A program made the position numbers and the translations under genes. The notes under the pieces are model-generated. The model was not told where the DNA came from. It made no database searches and worked only from the letters and a program-made list of their open reading frames with translations. From contig OU015661.1 of assembly GCA_907165275.2 (NCBI GenBank), forward strand, positions 8,191,501 through 8,255,500: a stretch of 64,000 nucleotides of DNA, read 5' to 3'. Numbering within the stretch: the stretch's first letter is position 1; every line of letters begins with the position of its first letter. Below are positions 31,539 through 44,336 of the stretch, piece after piece. Source of the stretch: Zygaena filipendulae (taxonomy: Eukaryota; Arthropoda; Insecta; Lepidoptera; Zygaenidae).

Positions 31539-32724
31539 GATTAATTTATATAGGTAGGTAGTAGGTACCTAACATAATGTGAACGTTAGCGCAAAATTGC
31601 AGGGCTATCTTTTTTTGTTGTAAAAGCGTACAATACATATATCTATTTTAAACAAAAGTAATGATAATAATATATCATGTATAATTTAATAGTTAAATTT
31701 AAATATTGTTGTATTCAATTATAAATAAAGGCTTTTTGAATCAAAATTACGTCTGTAAGTATGTTTATAGAGATGTTTTTTAAAAATCGTTCACATCTAT
31801 CCAATTTAGAGTAATTATAAAGCTATTATGGTTATTTAAATAAAAATATGTAGGTATTTATGACGATAAAACTTGTTCATATACAAAATACACGTAGGTA
31901 CTTTAATGTCAAAAGTCATGGGGTGATCTTGTTCTGTCGCTTAGATAAACAATAATTATTATATGGGTACCAAAATGAAAAAGATTATGGAAACTTTAAT
32001 AAAATAGATAGTATCCTCTCATACATAAATACAATATTTTACCGACTACGAATTAATTGCAAGAGAAATTTGAAGCCCTACGCGAGTTTTATGAGCCATA
32101 TATTTCACGTTGAGATGAAATTACGCCGTGATAAGGTCGTGATAAATACGCTTTTAGCAGCAGTGAACTTATAGTGTACGAATATTAGGATGAAGGTAGA
32201 GCTCTTCTTCGAAAACATGTCTCGCTTACATAAATAATAATGTAATTACAATTTAATGGAAAGTAATAATTTATTCATTAAACTAATTTCTAAGTTATTA
32301 CAATTTTGTGAAAGTTTGTGCCTTCGCAAGGACAAACGTCAAAACAAATGTTTAAATTCACAGGTGAATAGAATTAGGTACATACCACAAATGCACAAAC
32401 GTACAACGTTCAGGATACAAACGTTAATTTATTAGGTGAATACTTTCAATAAATTAGTCACTATAACACCTATACATATATACCTAAATATATTTTACAA
32501 TAATAAAACAAAATGTGAAGACAGTATGAGGAAGAGTTATAGTAGGCGACGCGTTTGATCTTGTACCTAATAGTACCTAACCACACTGACCTCAACAATA
32601 CTGACCACATGCTTAAGGTTGTCAAAAGTTTAATTATAATAACTGTACGAGAATACGACGCGCGACGTGACAACCCTCTAACGAAGATCCTTAACTGCGG
32701 AGGCCAAAGAATGATAGAAAATGA
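31539..32724. other. Unique AT-rich DNA
   Basis: No gene recognised. A moderately GC-richer patch at 32040-32180 (CCTACGCGAGTTTTATGAGC, AAATTACGCCGTGATAAGG) stands out slightly. Frames here are short and AT-driven. Confidence 0.35.
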
Positions 32725-32870
32725 TATTGGCAGCACCGTTGGTTTAGTTGTATTAAGGTAACTGACTGCTACGCCAGGTGTCGCGGGTTCATCCTCCCAG
32801 CAGGGTTAACATTTATTTGTTAAACATTGGTGTTTACTTTAACTTTAGGTGTTTGTAGGTATTTATTTAC
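32725..32870 (+). mobile_element. tRNA-like SINE fragment
   Basis: GTTGGTTTAGTTGTATTAAG, CTGACTGCTACGCCAGGTGT and CGCGGGTTCATCCTCCC form a tRNA-like head with a degenerate B box (GGTTCATCCTCC). A related copy lies inverted at about 48600-48690. Confidence 0.45.
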
Positions 32871-34930
32871 AATAAAACGGCTGCTCTACGGAAAAATAAA
32901 CCAACTGACATTTTTTCGAAATGAGTTTTTTTTTTGTTTTTTTTTTTTGCCTGTTTCACGCATAAATGGACCTTGCTACATACTCACAACCATCAAAAAG
33001 GCTTTAGTCTTGGAGAAAATAAAATTAAGAAAATCGTCCAACTATGCTGGAAGTATGTTATGTTTTAAATAAAGTGATTTCCAGGTTTTTGCTCCTCCTA
33101 TAAAATGAATTTCGCTGCTTTCCGTAGGGCAGCTGAAAAGAGGGTACACAATAATTATTATGTCGGGTTCGTAATAAAATACAAAATCAGAATACAAAAA
33201 TTATTTGAAATTTATAAAAAGAACATTAGAATACAAAACATTTTTAAATATAAAAAGTAATATAGATGAGGCAGAATATCGTAACGATTATTGTTATTAT
33301 CTGTGAGTTATCTCACAATATTTTTTCCAATGTTCAGTCACGTCAAGTTTACAGTTTTATTATCAGTTTTAAGCCCTTCGAGGGTTCCCAACTCACTAGC
33401 ACATAATTAATAAGACAGACGTAGAGAACAAAAAGAGAAAACAGCTACCACTGCACTTCCAGCAAACCACAGCCTGTACTGTACACTATATACATAGGTA
33501 TTTTATCTGTAATCGTTGAATCTTTCATTATTTGATTAATTGAGTTCTTGGATAAAATAAACGAGGAAAAGTAGATATTTAAATATGGATGATAACCCGA
33601 CAAAACTCTGCAGTAAAGAGTGGAAATAGTTTACGTGACTGGAAATAAGTTTACTTTAGATTACCGAGACTTAACAGCTCTTAACGGGTAAAGCTTAACC
33701 CATATTAATTTTTGATGAAAACTCAGCTGCTTTAGCGGATGCGCCTGGTTTTATACTGATCAATACTTTAATGCTATAAACTTACTTTTCATAAATATGA
33801 TTTGCGAATGCTTAAAGAAGAAATTTATCTTCATAGATGATATTGAATTCGGATAAAACACATCAGGTACCTACCCTACTTTTCCCCAACCTATCCGTAG
33901 TTACAAATTGTCACATTGGTGTGACTATGGTTTATTTTATTTCTATATATGACTATAATATCTCTATAAATAAGTAGCTGACGTGTGTGTCGCTTTGTAA
34001 CTGTTACAATTTTTATCGCCCCTAAATACGATCTGTAGGATTTTTTTGATTTTGAATAATGATAATATTATCGACCTTTAATATATTAAAATTAAAAAGA
34101 AAAAATACAATAATTTATATAGAATTCCTAAAAAAATCCAATTTGAGACCTTCAATCAGATGCTTTAATAATGATTTCATGAGTTAATTATAAAATAGTT
34201 TTGATGATTTTTAACTCTCATCATAGAACTAAAAATCTTTACTTTAAGATAGTCGACTTTTACTTTTCTTCAGACTATTATGCGTCGTGAATACTCGTGA
34301 GTAATAAAAATATGGGCATCCCTTAAACTTGAGTGATATATGAGTCTATGAGGAAACATAAAAACCCTTGGGGGGTTGTTTTTTGAATTACTCTCCATAA
34401 TAATATAATACTTACTTGTGAAAAACGAATTCAGAATGTTATCAAGTCGAATGTTAACTGTACCCAACTACATATTACATTTTTCCAGTTACTTAACTCT
34501 AATCTAGTGCACGCTCTCTTTTTCTGGTTTTTCTGTCTCTATTTTACTTTAGAAATAAACAAACAATAGGGTAATATAGTCCACTGGGCTTACAGTTTCA
34601 CTGGCGTGTACTCTTTTAACCTTGAGGATTGAATTACCAAAAAAATCTGAAATACGACTTTATTTAAATACCAACTTCCATGACTCAAAATATAAAACTA
34701 TACTTGCTATTTCCACACAAATTGTGAATTCAATTTCCACAAATTATCTTTTAATAAGACTTTTCGTCGCAAAAGGAAACCACTATCGAAATTTCATGTT
34801 TTTAGCTGGCTATAGGCAATGAAAAAGCTTTTTATGTAATAGTACGTAGTAACTTGGGTAGGAATACCACGTTATTTTCCTAATTTTACATTCTTGTATA
34901 GTGGCGATTGTCTATAACACTGAAAATTAT
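32871..34930. other. Unique AT-rich DNA
   Basis: Contains T-rich tracts (around 32930-32950). No gene, element or strong splice signal recognised over about 2 kb. Confidence 0.4.
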
Positions 34931-34944
34931 GTTTAGTTGTTGTA

Positions 34945-35005
34945 TACGTATGCTGTAAATCTTTGTGTTGTGTCAAATAAAGTTTATCAATTCAATTCAA
35001 TTCAA
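34945..35005 (+). mobile_element. Retroelement 3'-tail fragment
   Basis: TTGTGTTGTGTCAAATAAAG, then TTTATC followed by a tandem AATTC tract (34989-35003). A sequence ending in a short simple repeat like this is typical of a severely 5'-truncated LINE. Confidence 0.4.
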
Positions 35006-37093
35006 AATTACACTCATCATATTGAGATATATAATCGAGATACCAACGTGAAACCAACCTTAAGACCAGTAGTTTCGTTTCATAGATCACTATCACCTGC
35101 GTCTAATAACTTTATAACAAATCCAAGATTCAAGAAGAAAATCACCTTTAAAACAGTGTCAGTGGGTACATAAAATATATTGTGGTTAAGTTATTTTAAT
35201 TAACTTTTTGTTTACTACGTGTGAAAGTTGGTGGTAACCCATTACGTGTCTAAAGTCTTATTTAGTTTCAGTGAGATGAGACAATTAAACTGGGAATTGC
35301 TTGTTTCGTTTCAAAATTACATTCGTAAACGAGTTTGTATAAACGATATGTTTCAGGGCGTAATGATAATTAAAATTAATTATCTGAATTACTAAACGAC
35401 TGCATTACTGATAGATACTGAAGCTAGAATAATGAAAGTATCCAGGTACATGGAGTGCGTTAGGCCAAGTTTCGACCAACACACGTGGTGCGTATACAAT
35501 GTCACAAGAAAATTGTATTTTAATTTTACATTTTTTATTATTGGTACCTATGGAAAAAAATACATTGCTCGTGCACCGTGAATCAATACCCTTTGACTCT
35601 CGTTGTTATCACAGTCTACAGCGATGAGAGTGCTCGAATATAATAAACCGCGAGCATTTTTTAGTTGACGAATACAATTTTCTTGACTGACGACGCAATT
35701 TAGGAATGGTTAGAAATGGACGAATTATAAGATTTGTTGACCACATGTACAATAATTATAACATGACCCCATTTGCGTTGTTGGTAATGTTATGATAATT
35801 AAACAATTTTATGTCACAATTACTATCAAAAACAACTTTGAAAAAGGAAGTGAGATTAAATAAAAAGTTAACGTTCCAATTTAGTTTCAGACATAAAAGT
35901 AGAGAGAACAATAATACAGTTCTTTATTATAACTTTTAACTTAGCGTGTTTCATGCTCATTTCAAGTAAATGTTAAAATAAAAATAAGTCAAGATACAAC
36001 AAAAAATATTTGCCCTAGAAGAGGTTTATCAAAGGATTTGGCGGTAACTTTAGATCATAATACTTCTTGTCTTTGAACTTGGCCTTTTGTTTCCTTCTTG
36101 TTTTTTGTGGGATAATATATACATACGATACTTAAACAAAATATATAATACAAATATAATAGTATGGCTTATACAGTTTTTATGCGCAGTAACATAAAGA
36201 TTGCTCGGTCGCACAAGTATACGTCGGATATAATCGTAAAGATTTTTTTACGTCGTCAAGTCAAGATCATAATATTATTGTTTCCATCTTCACAAAATTT
36301 ACTGTCATCTCCCCTCTTGTTGTAATTTTATAACCCCTTGTGGTTTCTTGCACAAAGAATTTTATTCGAAATATTATCTTTAGAGTATTTCTTTGAATGT
36401 AATAAAATGTGTGTTATTATTATTAGATACTTAGTGATTCACTCGTTTATTTAGATGTTATAAAACGCATTTGTAAAAAAATAATTGAAAAAAAAAACTT
36501 TGATGCTGTTATAATAGAAAATTAAATTGCAGAAAAAGATTCTCCTTTAGAGTCCAGTGAATTTCTTTTAACGTATTTTTTTTTCGGGGTAATATCTGAC
36601 ATGATTTGAATAACAATACAGCTTACCTAGTCGCTGGCACACTTTTATTACCTATACAGTGTCACGAGACCGACACATAAACATAAAAAAGTCCACAATT
36701 AAAACGGAAACAATAAAGTCGCGGCGCTGTGCTTTTTTTTACAAGCGAATTTATACAGTCGCCCTCTGCACCATGAAGTATTTTCCACCCTTTCAAAGTG
36801 ATATACATGACGTTTATTGCTTGTTTATGGGGAAACCGCTCTGCGTCGGTGATGCTCTTTTTACAACTGAGTGTACCATTGTAGAGATAGGCCTTTAAAG
36901 GTCGTAATCTACAATACAGGGGTATGTTACGGGCCTAACTCCATTCCAAACTGAACTTATTTTGTCTAGGCTCGGCTTTCAACGACACGAGCTTCGAGTA
37001 GCTTAATGTGAGATTAAGTAGATCTATTTAATCTGAAGTGTCATGTTGTCATGAAGGAGATAAAACATTCGAGTACATTAAAATTTATTCCAG
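35006..37093. other. Unique AT-rich DNA
   Basis: No gene or element recognised over 2 kb. Frames are short and AT-driven. Confidence 0.4.
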
Positions 37094-37109
37094 CCCACTG
37101 CCGTTTCAG
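37094..37109 (+). other. Possible 16-nt microexon
   Basis: AAATTTATTCCAG is followed by 16 bases (CCCACTGCCGTTTCAG) and then GTAAGTTTG, a perfect CAG/GTAAGT donor. Both sites are among the better splice signals in the window. The donor could instead belong to a longer exon with another acceptor. No frame can be assigned. Confidence 0.2.
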
Positions 37110-37189
37110 GTAAGTTTGCATAAACAGATCCGAGTTGAGCTGAGGGTGAAAACACTACGGACAATAATCCGCCAACAGTTCGATAGAAA

Positions 37190-37320
37190 AAGCAAAATCA
37201 AAATTCATTCCGCTGACCCGAGGCGGCCCGTAATTCCCGACGAGGCCGGAAACTATTCTCATTCAGACGGGATTCGGCCCCAGGCGACCCGCCTCCTTGT
37301 TTCCAAATGTTCACAAATAC
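37190..37320. other. GC-rich unique island
   Basis: GACCCGAGGCGGCCCGTAAT, GACGAGGCCGGAAACTATTC and GGGATTCGGCCCCAGGCGAC. Frames are open on both strands (98 codons plus at 37038-37334, 85 minus at 37198-37455), which argues for composition, not a specific gene. Confidence 0.3.
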
Positions 37321-38149
37321 TTTCCTCTCCATAGGGTTTCGTGCGATACACAACTTGTAATTTAAAACCGGCACCCTTCGATTTAAATTAATGCAAGCTC
37401 GGTTTGAGTTGCGAGATTTGCGGACGGAATGTGTTAATTGTTTCATTTGAAACATACTCTGGTCGGTTTACATCATTACGTTGTGATGGCTTGACCCTCT
37501 CTGTGTATATCATTATATGTATTAAGATGTATAGTGAAATTGATACAACGAATCTTTATAGTAGAGGGAACCTATAATATAATTAAATGGAGACTTCGCC
37601 TCGTCAGTAAATCCAATCGGATGACGAGCTCTACATAATATATAGAAAATTTTAATTAATGATCACAAGCATCTTGTATGAATTGTCCAGTATACCTACT
37701 GTAGTAGGACTTTAATGAATAAAGGGATCGTGTATCAGACATCGGGTTAAACGCGCTAAAAGTGAATTTATAAAAATGAGAAAGTTTATTGAGAAACTGT
37801 GGGAATCGAATCGTCGCTCCAGTATTTAATAGCTATTCCATTACAAGTCAGCCCCTCTAGCCAAGTTGAAAATCTACAATCGTTAAAGCATAGAAAACTG
37901 AGGAATGGAGTGGTTATGTCACGTGGTCACGCTAAACTTGACTTCTCATTGCAACACAACTTAGACTTACTTCAAAAACAGCACAAATAATAAAACTGTA
38001 TCGTTATCCACCCATCGATGGATTAGGTACAGCAAACAAATTTCCGTATATTAATTAACGAAATCCAATCTCCAGCTGAAAACGAAAATGGAAAAAGCAC
38101 CCCTCGACAAAGAATAATAAAGTCGTAAGTACTTAATTGAGTTGTAGTA

Positions 38150-38420
38150 ATCTCGGAGGTCGATATACAACGTCAAAGAGCGCGTTATCGTCGTTGGGTA
38201 CGGTAATGACGGCGCGATAAGATCCGAGTGCGGGGGCGATAGGGGAGAGCGGGGGCGATCCGAGTGATCTCAGACCGCGGCCAGGATTAAATCTCAGTTG
38301 GAACTGCCCGCAACATTAACTAATGACACTCCGGAGATGGGATGAGCGCCGATACGTCCCGTCTCTGACTCGTTCCAGTTCATTTGTGGGAACTCCGCGC
38401 GGTAATCAACATTGGAGGAG
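38150..38420. promoter_or_regulatory. GC-rich island with paired EGR-type sites
   Basis: Unique and strikingly GC-rich for the window. GCGGGGGCG occurs twice, at 38230-38238 and 38249-38257, in the same orientation; this matches the GCGKGGGCG consensus bound by EGR-type zinc fingers (in insects, Stripe- or Klumpfuss-like). GATCCGAGTG flanks the pair at 38221 and 38257. CGCG words and GATAAG (38217) are nearby. I infer an enhancer or promoter-proximal element; no transcript start is evident. Confidence 0.35.
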
Positions 38421-39264
38421 TTCGTTGCTATACTGATAACAAAAGTTTGACGACTTCATCCCCATTGGATTTGTCATCATTATTATAGGCAATGTTTCCT
38501 TAGAGGCTTATTTATGATTTTATGTAAAGACTGGCTTCTTTTTCTTCTAGAATTATGGCGTCTATCGCAATTTAGCGCATTTAATTTTGCCAATGTCAAT
38601 GTTTTAGTAATGGCCATACGCCAAGGACAGAATGTTAGAATGTTTACCAAAACAAAACACGGTTCTCTCTCGAAAATTAATGTCTTTCTTGGAAAATGAC
38701 ATGGCTGTTGAATGGTGATTGAAATATAGAATAACAACCCGACAACAACCTAAAGACTGGCTGTAAACAGCGGTTTCAGTCGTATGTGTTTCAGGATTTC
38801 ACCCAGAGACTATAATTATTATTTTTGAATAACAGTACGCTTAAGTCCAATTTCTGCAGTAGAGTAGCTGTTCCCCGCTGTCCCATTATGCAGTGACATT
38901 TCGAGCAAACTCATTGTTTTGATATAAAAAGTACCATAAAAGGTTTCTTAAAATCTAATAATTTTTGCAATTGGAGTTAATTACAGATTTTACCCCTTAA
39001 AATATATAAATTCCCATTTATATTATAGGTATTGTAGATGAAAGGCAAAAGCTTAGTTGTAGAGGTTTTCTGAGCAGCTGCGGATTTTCTCACATCTTTA
39101 ACTCTTATATTTGTATTTCAACCTTCAATTAAATATTCAAAAACCTTGAAAATATTTTGTTCCAAATCGCCGACTTTATAGTAGAATAAAGACGAATATA
39201 TTTACAAATTAACAAATGTTGGTTAGTACGTTTCATGGTCCAAAAAGTATCAAGAATATCTTCT
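38421..39264. other. Unique DNA
   Basis: Only a weak Helitron 3' tip remnant near 38867 (AGCTGTTCCCCGCTGTCCC). No gene recognised. Confidence 0.35.
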
Positions 39265-39419
39265 TTTTAAATAAAAATTAATGTTTGTATGTCTGTCCTC
39301 TATGCGTTTCGAAACCATTGGTCCGATTGTGATGAAAATTTTGGCGGGTTGTTCTGCCTACGTCCGCAAAGGTTCCTGATCTCAAAACTCACGTGGGTGA
39401 AACCACGGGGCACAGCTAG
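39265..39419 (+). mobile_element. Non-autonomous Helitron
   Basis: TGTTTGTATGTCTGTCCTC, ATGCGTTTCGAAACCATTGG, GTCCGATTGTGATGAAAATT, TACGTCCGCAAAGGTTCCTG and ACGTGGGTGAAACCACGG, then CTAG and T. Complementary in order to the 23728 element. Confidence 0.65.
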
Positions 39420-39495
39420 TTACCCATATGTATGTTCTTCTTTTAGATGCTTTCTCGCGGGAACTCCGAAATTAACGCGGGTGGGACCGCAGGGA
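39420..39495 (+). mobile_element. Helitron 3' module fragment
   Basis: TCTCGCGGGAACTCCGAAAT, then TAACGCGGGTGGGACCGC. It directly follows the CTAG of the previous element. CTAG is missing at its own end, where an ATA microsatellite and a retroelement-like CTTTATTTCAG start. Confidence 0.5.
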
Positions 39496-40053
39496 ATATA
39501 ATAATAATAATCTTTATTTCAGAAGTCTATAGTTCCATAGATTACATTTAACAACTTTAATCAATTAATTATATATTACCTTTATTTATTTACTAATGAT
39601 TTCAGTTTTTGAATAATAATAATAGCTAGTCATCAATCCCTTGACGCCATCTATATTGAGGATAATTTTGAACTTTTTTTTAGAGACGAAATCCCATGCC
39701 CGGCGAACAACTAGTACCTACCTACCTACTTAGTAATACGAGAAGAAACTTTTTTCCAATTTCCTTGCTTTATCCTATATTGAATTGTTGAAAATGGTAT
39801 TGCAAATTGGAAACGAATGGGGGTTACTCTTAGCTTACTGACTGGGGCCCTTGTCAGGTTTGCGAGGGGGCCCCCGCATTGTACGTAGGTACGTACAATG
39901 TGTATCTATACAAGGGGCCCATTAGTAACTTTTGTGCACCAAACTCGAGATTGGAGTGAGTATTTACTTTATTGTTATTCGAGGACTTTTACGGTTTGGC
40001 GAGTATGAATGTAAGTACCACAATGGACAAGATGTCTATAGAAATGTTTGATA
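39496..40053. other. Retroelement-tail-like and unique DNA
   Basis: AATAATAATAATCTTTATTT at 39498 looks like the antisense tail of a truncated LINE. The remainder, including a C/G-run patch at 39845-39920 (GGGGGCCCCCGCATTG), is unassigned. Confidence 0.35.
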
Positions 40054-40385
40054 CTAGCTGTTCCCCGCGGTTTCGCCTGCGGTGATTTTGGAGCTCCCGC
40101 GGGGATTCCTAGATAAAAGTACTTACTACCCAATATTTTCTTCTGTACTATTTGAAAACCCACGTACCTTGAAAACGTGTAGGTAGTATGCAAAATGTAA
40201 TGTAGATTCTCCCGCGTTAATTTCAATATTTCCGTGGGAATTCCGGGGTAACAAGTAGCCTATGTCCTTCTCTGTACCCCTGACAACGTATATGCAAAAT
40301 TTCGTGGTGATCGGTTGAGCGGTTTAGCCGTGAAAGTGTAACAAACACACAAATAAACAAACTCAATTTCGCTTTTATAATATCA
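40054..40385 (-). mobile_element. Composite two-module Helitron
   Basis: CTAGCTGTTCCCCGCGG with TTTCGCCTGCGG; first module through AAGTACTTACTACCC; an intermodule segment with GTAGGTAGTATGCAAAATG; second module TCTCCCGCGTTAATTTC, then GTCCTTCTCTGTACCCC and GGTTGAGCGGTTTAGCCG. The same composite order is found at 61811-62113. Confidence 0.65.
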
Positions 40386-40494
40386 CTAGTTGTCCCCCGC
40401 GATTTCATCCGCGGTGATTTCGGAGTGTTGCGGGAAAAAAGTACTCTATGTCCTTCTTTTTACCCCTGAAAGTAGTTTTCGGTGATTAGCTGAA
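40386..40494 (-). mobile_element. Truncated Helitron
   Basis: CTAGTTGTCCCCCGCGATTT, CATCCGCGGTGATTTCGGAG, AAAGTACTCTATGTCCTTC and GTTTTCGGTGATTAGCTG: the first module of the 918/63443 type, with the rest missing. Confidence 0.6.
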
Positions 40495-41069
40495 TATGAA
40501 TATCATCTTAATACATATTAAATTTTACTTTAACGTTCTGTAACCTAAGAGCATAACGCAGTTAGGTATTTTCTATCTGTATCACTAATCCTCATCACAA
40601 AAGCTATACAAACCGGGTTACAACCAATTCCGCTATCCTCATGAACCATAAAAGGCATGCTATCCTGTTACATTATCTGAATCTGAGCCTAATTCTCTAA
40701 AATATATTAAGATAATGCTGCTACCACGAAATTATGGTCCGTTCGTGATAATAAAGCGAGCCTTCAAATTCGTACGTTGCGTATTGTTCGCATGCTTTTA
40801 TAGAAGTCCGGAACTTTCGCGAACTGAAAGCCTTTGGGAACCATTGTCTTGGACAAAGCACGGCGTAGATGCATTACCAAGTCTTACAATAAGAGTATTT
40901 GCCATAGGATATCCGGCTATTTCCTTTTGTACCTACCAACACAATCAGTTCGACGATCCTATAACCCGATTGCTTGAAAAAGTCTTTCTTCAATGTGAGG
41001 GAAAACGTGCAGACATTTTTTAATATTTAACATTTTACAGATGAGAAATCTTTTGGTTTTACTCATAAA
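40495..41069. other. Unique DNA with an unexplained 102-codon frame
   Basis: The plus-strand frame 40715-41023 opens near an ATG, has mixed composition (for example FYRSPELSRTESLWEPL) and ends GKRADIF. It is the longest non-repeat frame with balanced codons nearby, but no motif, signal peptide or neighbour supports a function. It may be chance. Confidence 0.2.
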
Positions 41070-41545
41070 AAAAAAATTAAAACCGGCTTCCAAAAACACA
41101 AAACTAAAACAGCTAAAAATAACAAAATACCGGTTTAATTCAAAAGACAAAAATACACGTAATCTTATTATTGGTTTGTGCTACCACTGATCGGTTTGAA
41201 TTTGGTGACAAGCCCGCTTGTATCTGCCCACTTGGGTTGCTCTGCTAACGACGAGCTCGTGGCGGGAGTGGACTTAGCCCATCTACACAATATCTACTCC
41301 ATATTTGGTTTGTCACCGACTTCAAACCGATCTTAAGATTACGTGTATTTTTGTCTTTTGGATTGAACCAAAAGTTTGTTTATTTCTCGCTTTTTAGTGG
41401 GTTGGTTTGTAATTTATCTAAGTTACAATAGCCTAATGTCAACTGTTCATCACCTTTTACAATATATTGGTTTTCCCGATGCAGGGACGTTAATTGTTGA
41501 GGAGTTCTCCTGGTACATCACCATCAGTTCCACTTCACATTCATT
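41070..41545 (+). mobile_element. Fold-back element, copy 1
   Basis: Contains AAAACCGGCTTCCAAAAACA, then CAAAAGACAAAAATACACGT and, about 200 bp on, its complement ACGTGTATTTTTGTCTTTTG. The centre has CTGATCGGTTTGAATTTGG, CGACGAGCTCGTGGCGGGAG and GGACTTAGCCCATC. A downstream part (TTTATCTAAGTTACAATAGC, AGGAGTTCTCCTGGTACATC) is shared with the 53000 copy, so it belongs to the same unit. No coding capacity. Confidence 0.6.
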
Positions 41546-41639
41546 TCATTCATTCATTCAATACATTGAATAATTTTACCAAAAACTTTGTGGGGGCGAT
41601 AAGAGTAACCAGCCAAAAAAAAAAAAATTAAATTATTTT

Positions 41640-41787
41640 CTGTCCGTCTGTCGTCGGTCGTCTGTCTGTTCGCGATAATCTACAGAACGGATTGTCTACA
41701 GTACATACAGGCTTGAATTCGGATGTCGGCACAAAAAGTTGTTATATGAAAACGTTTCACCTGGGCGAAACCGCGGGACACATCTAG
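41640..41787 (+). mobile_element. 5'-truncated Helitron
   Basis: CTGTCCGTCTGTCGTCGGTC, GATAATCTACAGAACGGATT and the 3' end GGGCGAAACCGCGGGACACA followed by CTAG and T. Confidence 0.6.
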
Positions 41788-44089
41788 TACATAATATAAG
41801 TAACTCACTAATACAAAGGTAATATAATAGTAGGTAGGTGCGCAATTTTTTTGGGGTTGGCGTTAGCTCCTAATAAAAAAAATAACCAAGTGTGTAGGAT
41901 ATGATTAGCAAGACTAACTCGTTATTCGTACATGAGTGTGTATTTGTGTGCGTGTATATATTTAATCATACAGCTCAGAAGCGCTGCTCCTTTGATGTGG
42001 ATTGCGAACGATATCAACTCGCTAGGTAGGTATGTCTATTTCTTATTATATTACGTCGCAAAGTCATAAAATATATCGGAGAAATATTTGAAAAGATTTT
42101 ATTATTTTCGTGTCTCTGAGAATAACCATTAGAAAAACGAATAAAATACTTGAAAAAATTTATAAAAAGGTACCTAATTAATTATTTTTTCATCACTCAA
42201 GTACCTACTGAAAGTAATTTGGGTCGCATTTGACCATACCTTAAAGAAAAAGAGAATATTTGTGTGAGCGTTTGCGAAGTACGAATATAATAGGTATAAT
42301 TTAAGTAAAACTCAGCGGAGTTTACTCAATTCAAAACCTTGGTTTGAGTTAGGTAAAAAGTTCAAACTAGCAGAAGTTTGTCTGAGATCAAACAACCTTT
42401 ACCTGAAGTGTGCCGTCACTCCCGAATTTTCATTAACTTACCTCACACTTGACAAGTGGGCGTGTCCTCTCGATGTGTCAAACTCAAACCCTTGAAAGAG
42501 GGTGAGACCTTCGGTAGCATCCTAAATGGGGGTGAAGTGTGTGAATTAATTAATCCCGACGATAGGTATAGTGAGTTGCCGCACTAATGGACTTTTGTTG
42601 TGCTTCGGACGGGCTGTTGCCTTGCCTGAAAACCTTTACTTATAACCTATTATTGATGGCGGGTGATTGATTTTATTGATAGAGCGTAAGGTGCGTATAA
42701 TATGAACGCTGCGGGGGATCGCCTTGGAACCAAAAGTGAATAATAAATGTAGCCTGTGATAGCGTTCACTATTGTTTAATTGTTCATTATGAAACTCCAT
42801 TGTTCAATTCCCTTAATTATTATGGTATGGCGATGCAAATACTTTGGTGTCCATTAACCTTTTGTTCGCTGTTAACTGATGCTTAAATTAAAATAGCTGG
42901 TTAAATTAATAAATATTTGGTTAAATGGCTTGGTAGCGGTATGCAGGTAGTGCAAGTAAAATTTTCTATAGATACATGTAATATGTACTTATGTTATTTC
43001 AGAATCCCCGTGGGAATTCCGGGAAACGTAGTGATTATATGATCTTTGTTCCGGGATAAAAGTTGAGAAAACACACACAGATTCGCATTTACTTTGTATT
43101 TGGCTGGAAATCGCATTTGAATGCAGAATAAAGTGTGTATTTTATTTTTAAATTAGGATCACGAATGATACACAGGAGGATAAACAGGCGTAAACTGGGA
43201 TGGCACGCGGTGCGAGGGGTGCGCGGGGAGGGGGGGTGCACTGCGTGGTCATCGCTCATGGCTAATGACTCTGACAGCCGACGTGTGTCGCCATTGTTCT
43301 CGTATCGTACCTAGTTGTGACAGAAATATCTGATATTCCCCTACGCTACGGTCAATGCTATGTTTGTTAACAATAAAATTGTTTGGAAACATCGGATTTC
43401 CACAATTATGTATACCTACCTAAGTAGGTACAATGCCATCTTTTTTTTGTGATCCGAATCAGTAGGACTATGAGAAATGGCTATCATATTTATCACAATA
43501 TGCTCATCATCAAAACTGGCATCGAGAAACGTTACATTGTCGGAATTTAATATTATTTACTGTCTTATTCAATTCCGGATAGTTTAAAGACAACCTATAA
43601 AAAATTTGATAGGTATGTAGGTATGAGATTTTCACGTTACGAATTTTTTTAACTAAATACAGTCTGCGGAGTTCTAGGTGTTTGAGGAAATAAATAGATA
43701 TTACCGAGTCAGAAAAATAAAGTAGGTATAATATCTCTAATTTTATTTTATTTTCTTTATTTCACCATTAATAGATATTTAACAATGTTCAGTAGGAAGT
43801 TATACATTTCGCAGTCGGACTTTGTGAGATAAGGGTCCTTATTCACTATGACCATGCAACAACATTCTTTGCCCATAAAGCGCGTTCCAAAAACGCATTT
43901 TGGAACACGCCAAAATATTAGATATTATTATTCTTTATGCCTTATGAAACGTTGTAAATGTATTTTTGTTGGAGAAACTAAAATTTCTTTGATTACGAGG
44001 GAATGACAGTTTTTGCAGCGTCTTATCTTAACGCGGCGTGTTAAGGTCATAATTAATCAGAGCCAAGTATAGGTACGCGTCAACTACCT
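41788..44089. other. Unique DNA with a G-rich patch
   Basis: No gene recognised. A Helitron scrap (AATCCCCGTGGGAATTCCGG) is at about 43003. At 43180-43310 a G-rich patch (GGGGTGCGCGGGGAGGGGGG) could form G-quadruplexes. Frames are short. Confidence 0.35.
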
Positions 44090-44336
44090 ACTTACCGCCG
44101 CACTCAGAGTCGAATTTAATGATTACTTAGTTAAGTATAGATTTTTAAAACAAAACTGCCGCAATCAGGCAAGTTTAATAAATTAATGTTAATTGGCAAT
44201 TAACTAATTATGTTACATCTCATTAAATGCCAATTAACATTAATTTACTGAACGTATCTGATTGCGGCAGTTTTGTTTTAAAAATCTATACTTAACTAAG
44301 TAATTATTAAAGTCGACTCTGAGTGCGGCGGTAAGT
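44090..44336. mobile_element. Fold-back MITE with ~109-bp inverted arms
   Basis: Left arm 44090-44198 (ACTTACCGCCGCACTCAGAG inward to ATGTTAATTGGCA) and right arm 44228-44336 are nearly perfect complements, leaving a 29-bp spacer. Few mismatches are visible (for example CAGGCAAGTTTAATAAATTA against its partner). Just outside the right arm (about 44341-44370), ATTAAAGTCCACTCTGAGTG repeats the arm's outer sequence once more as a direct duplicate. Target duplication not resolved. Confidence 0.75.
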
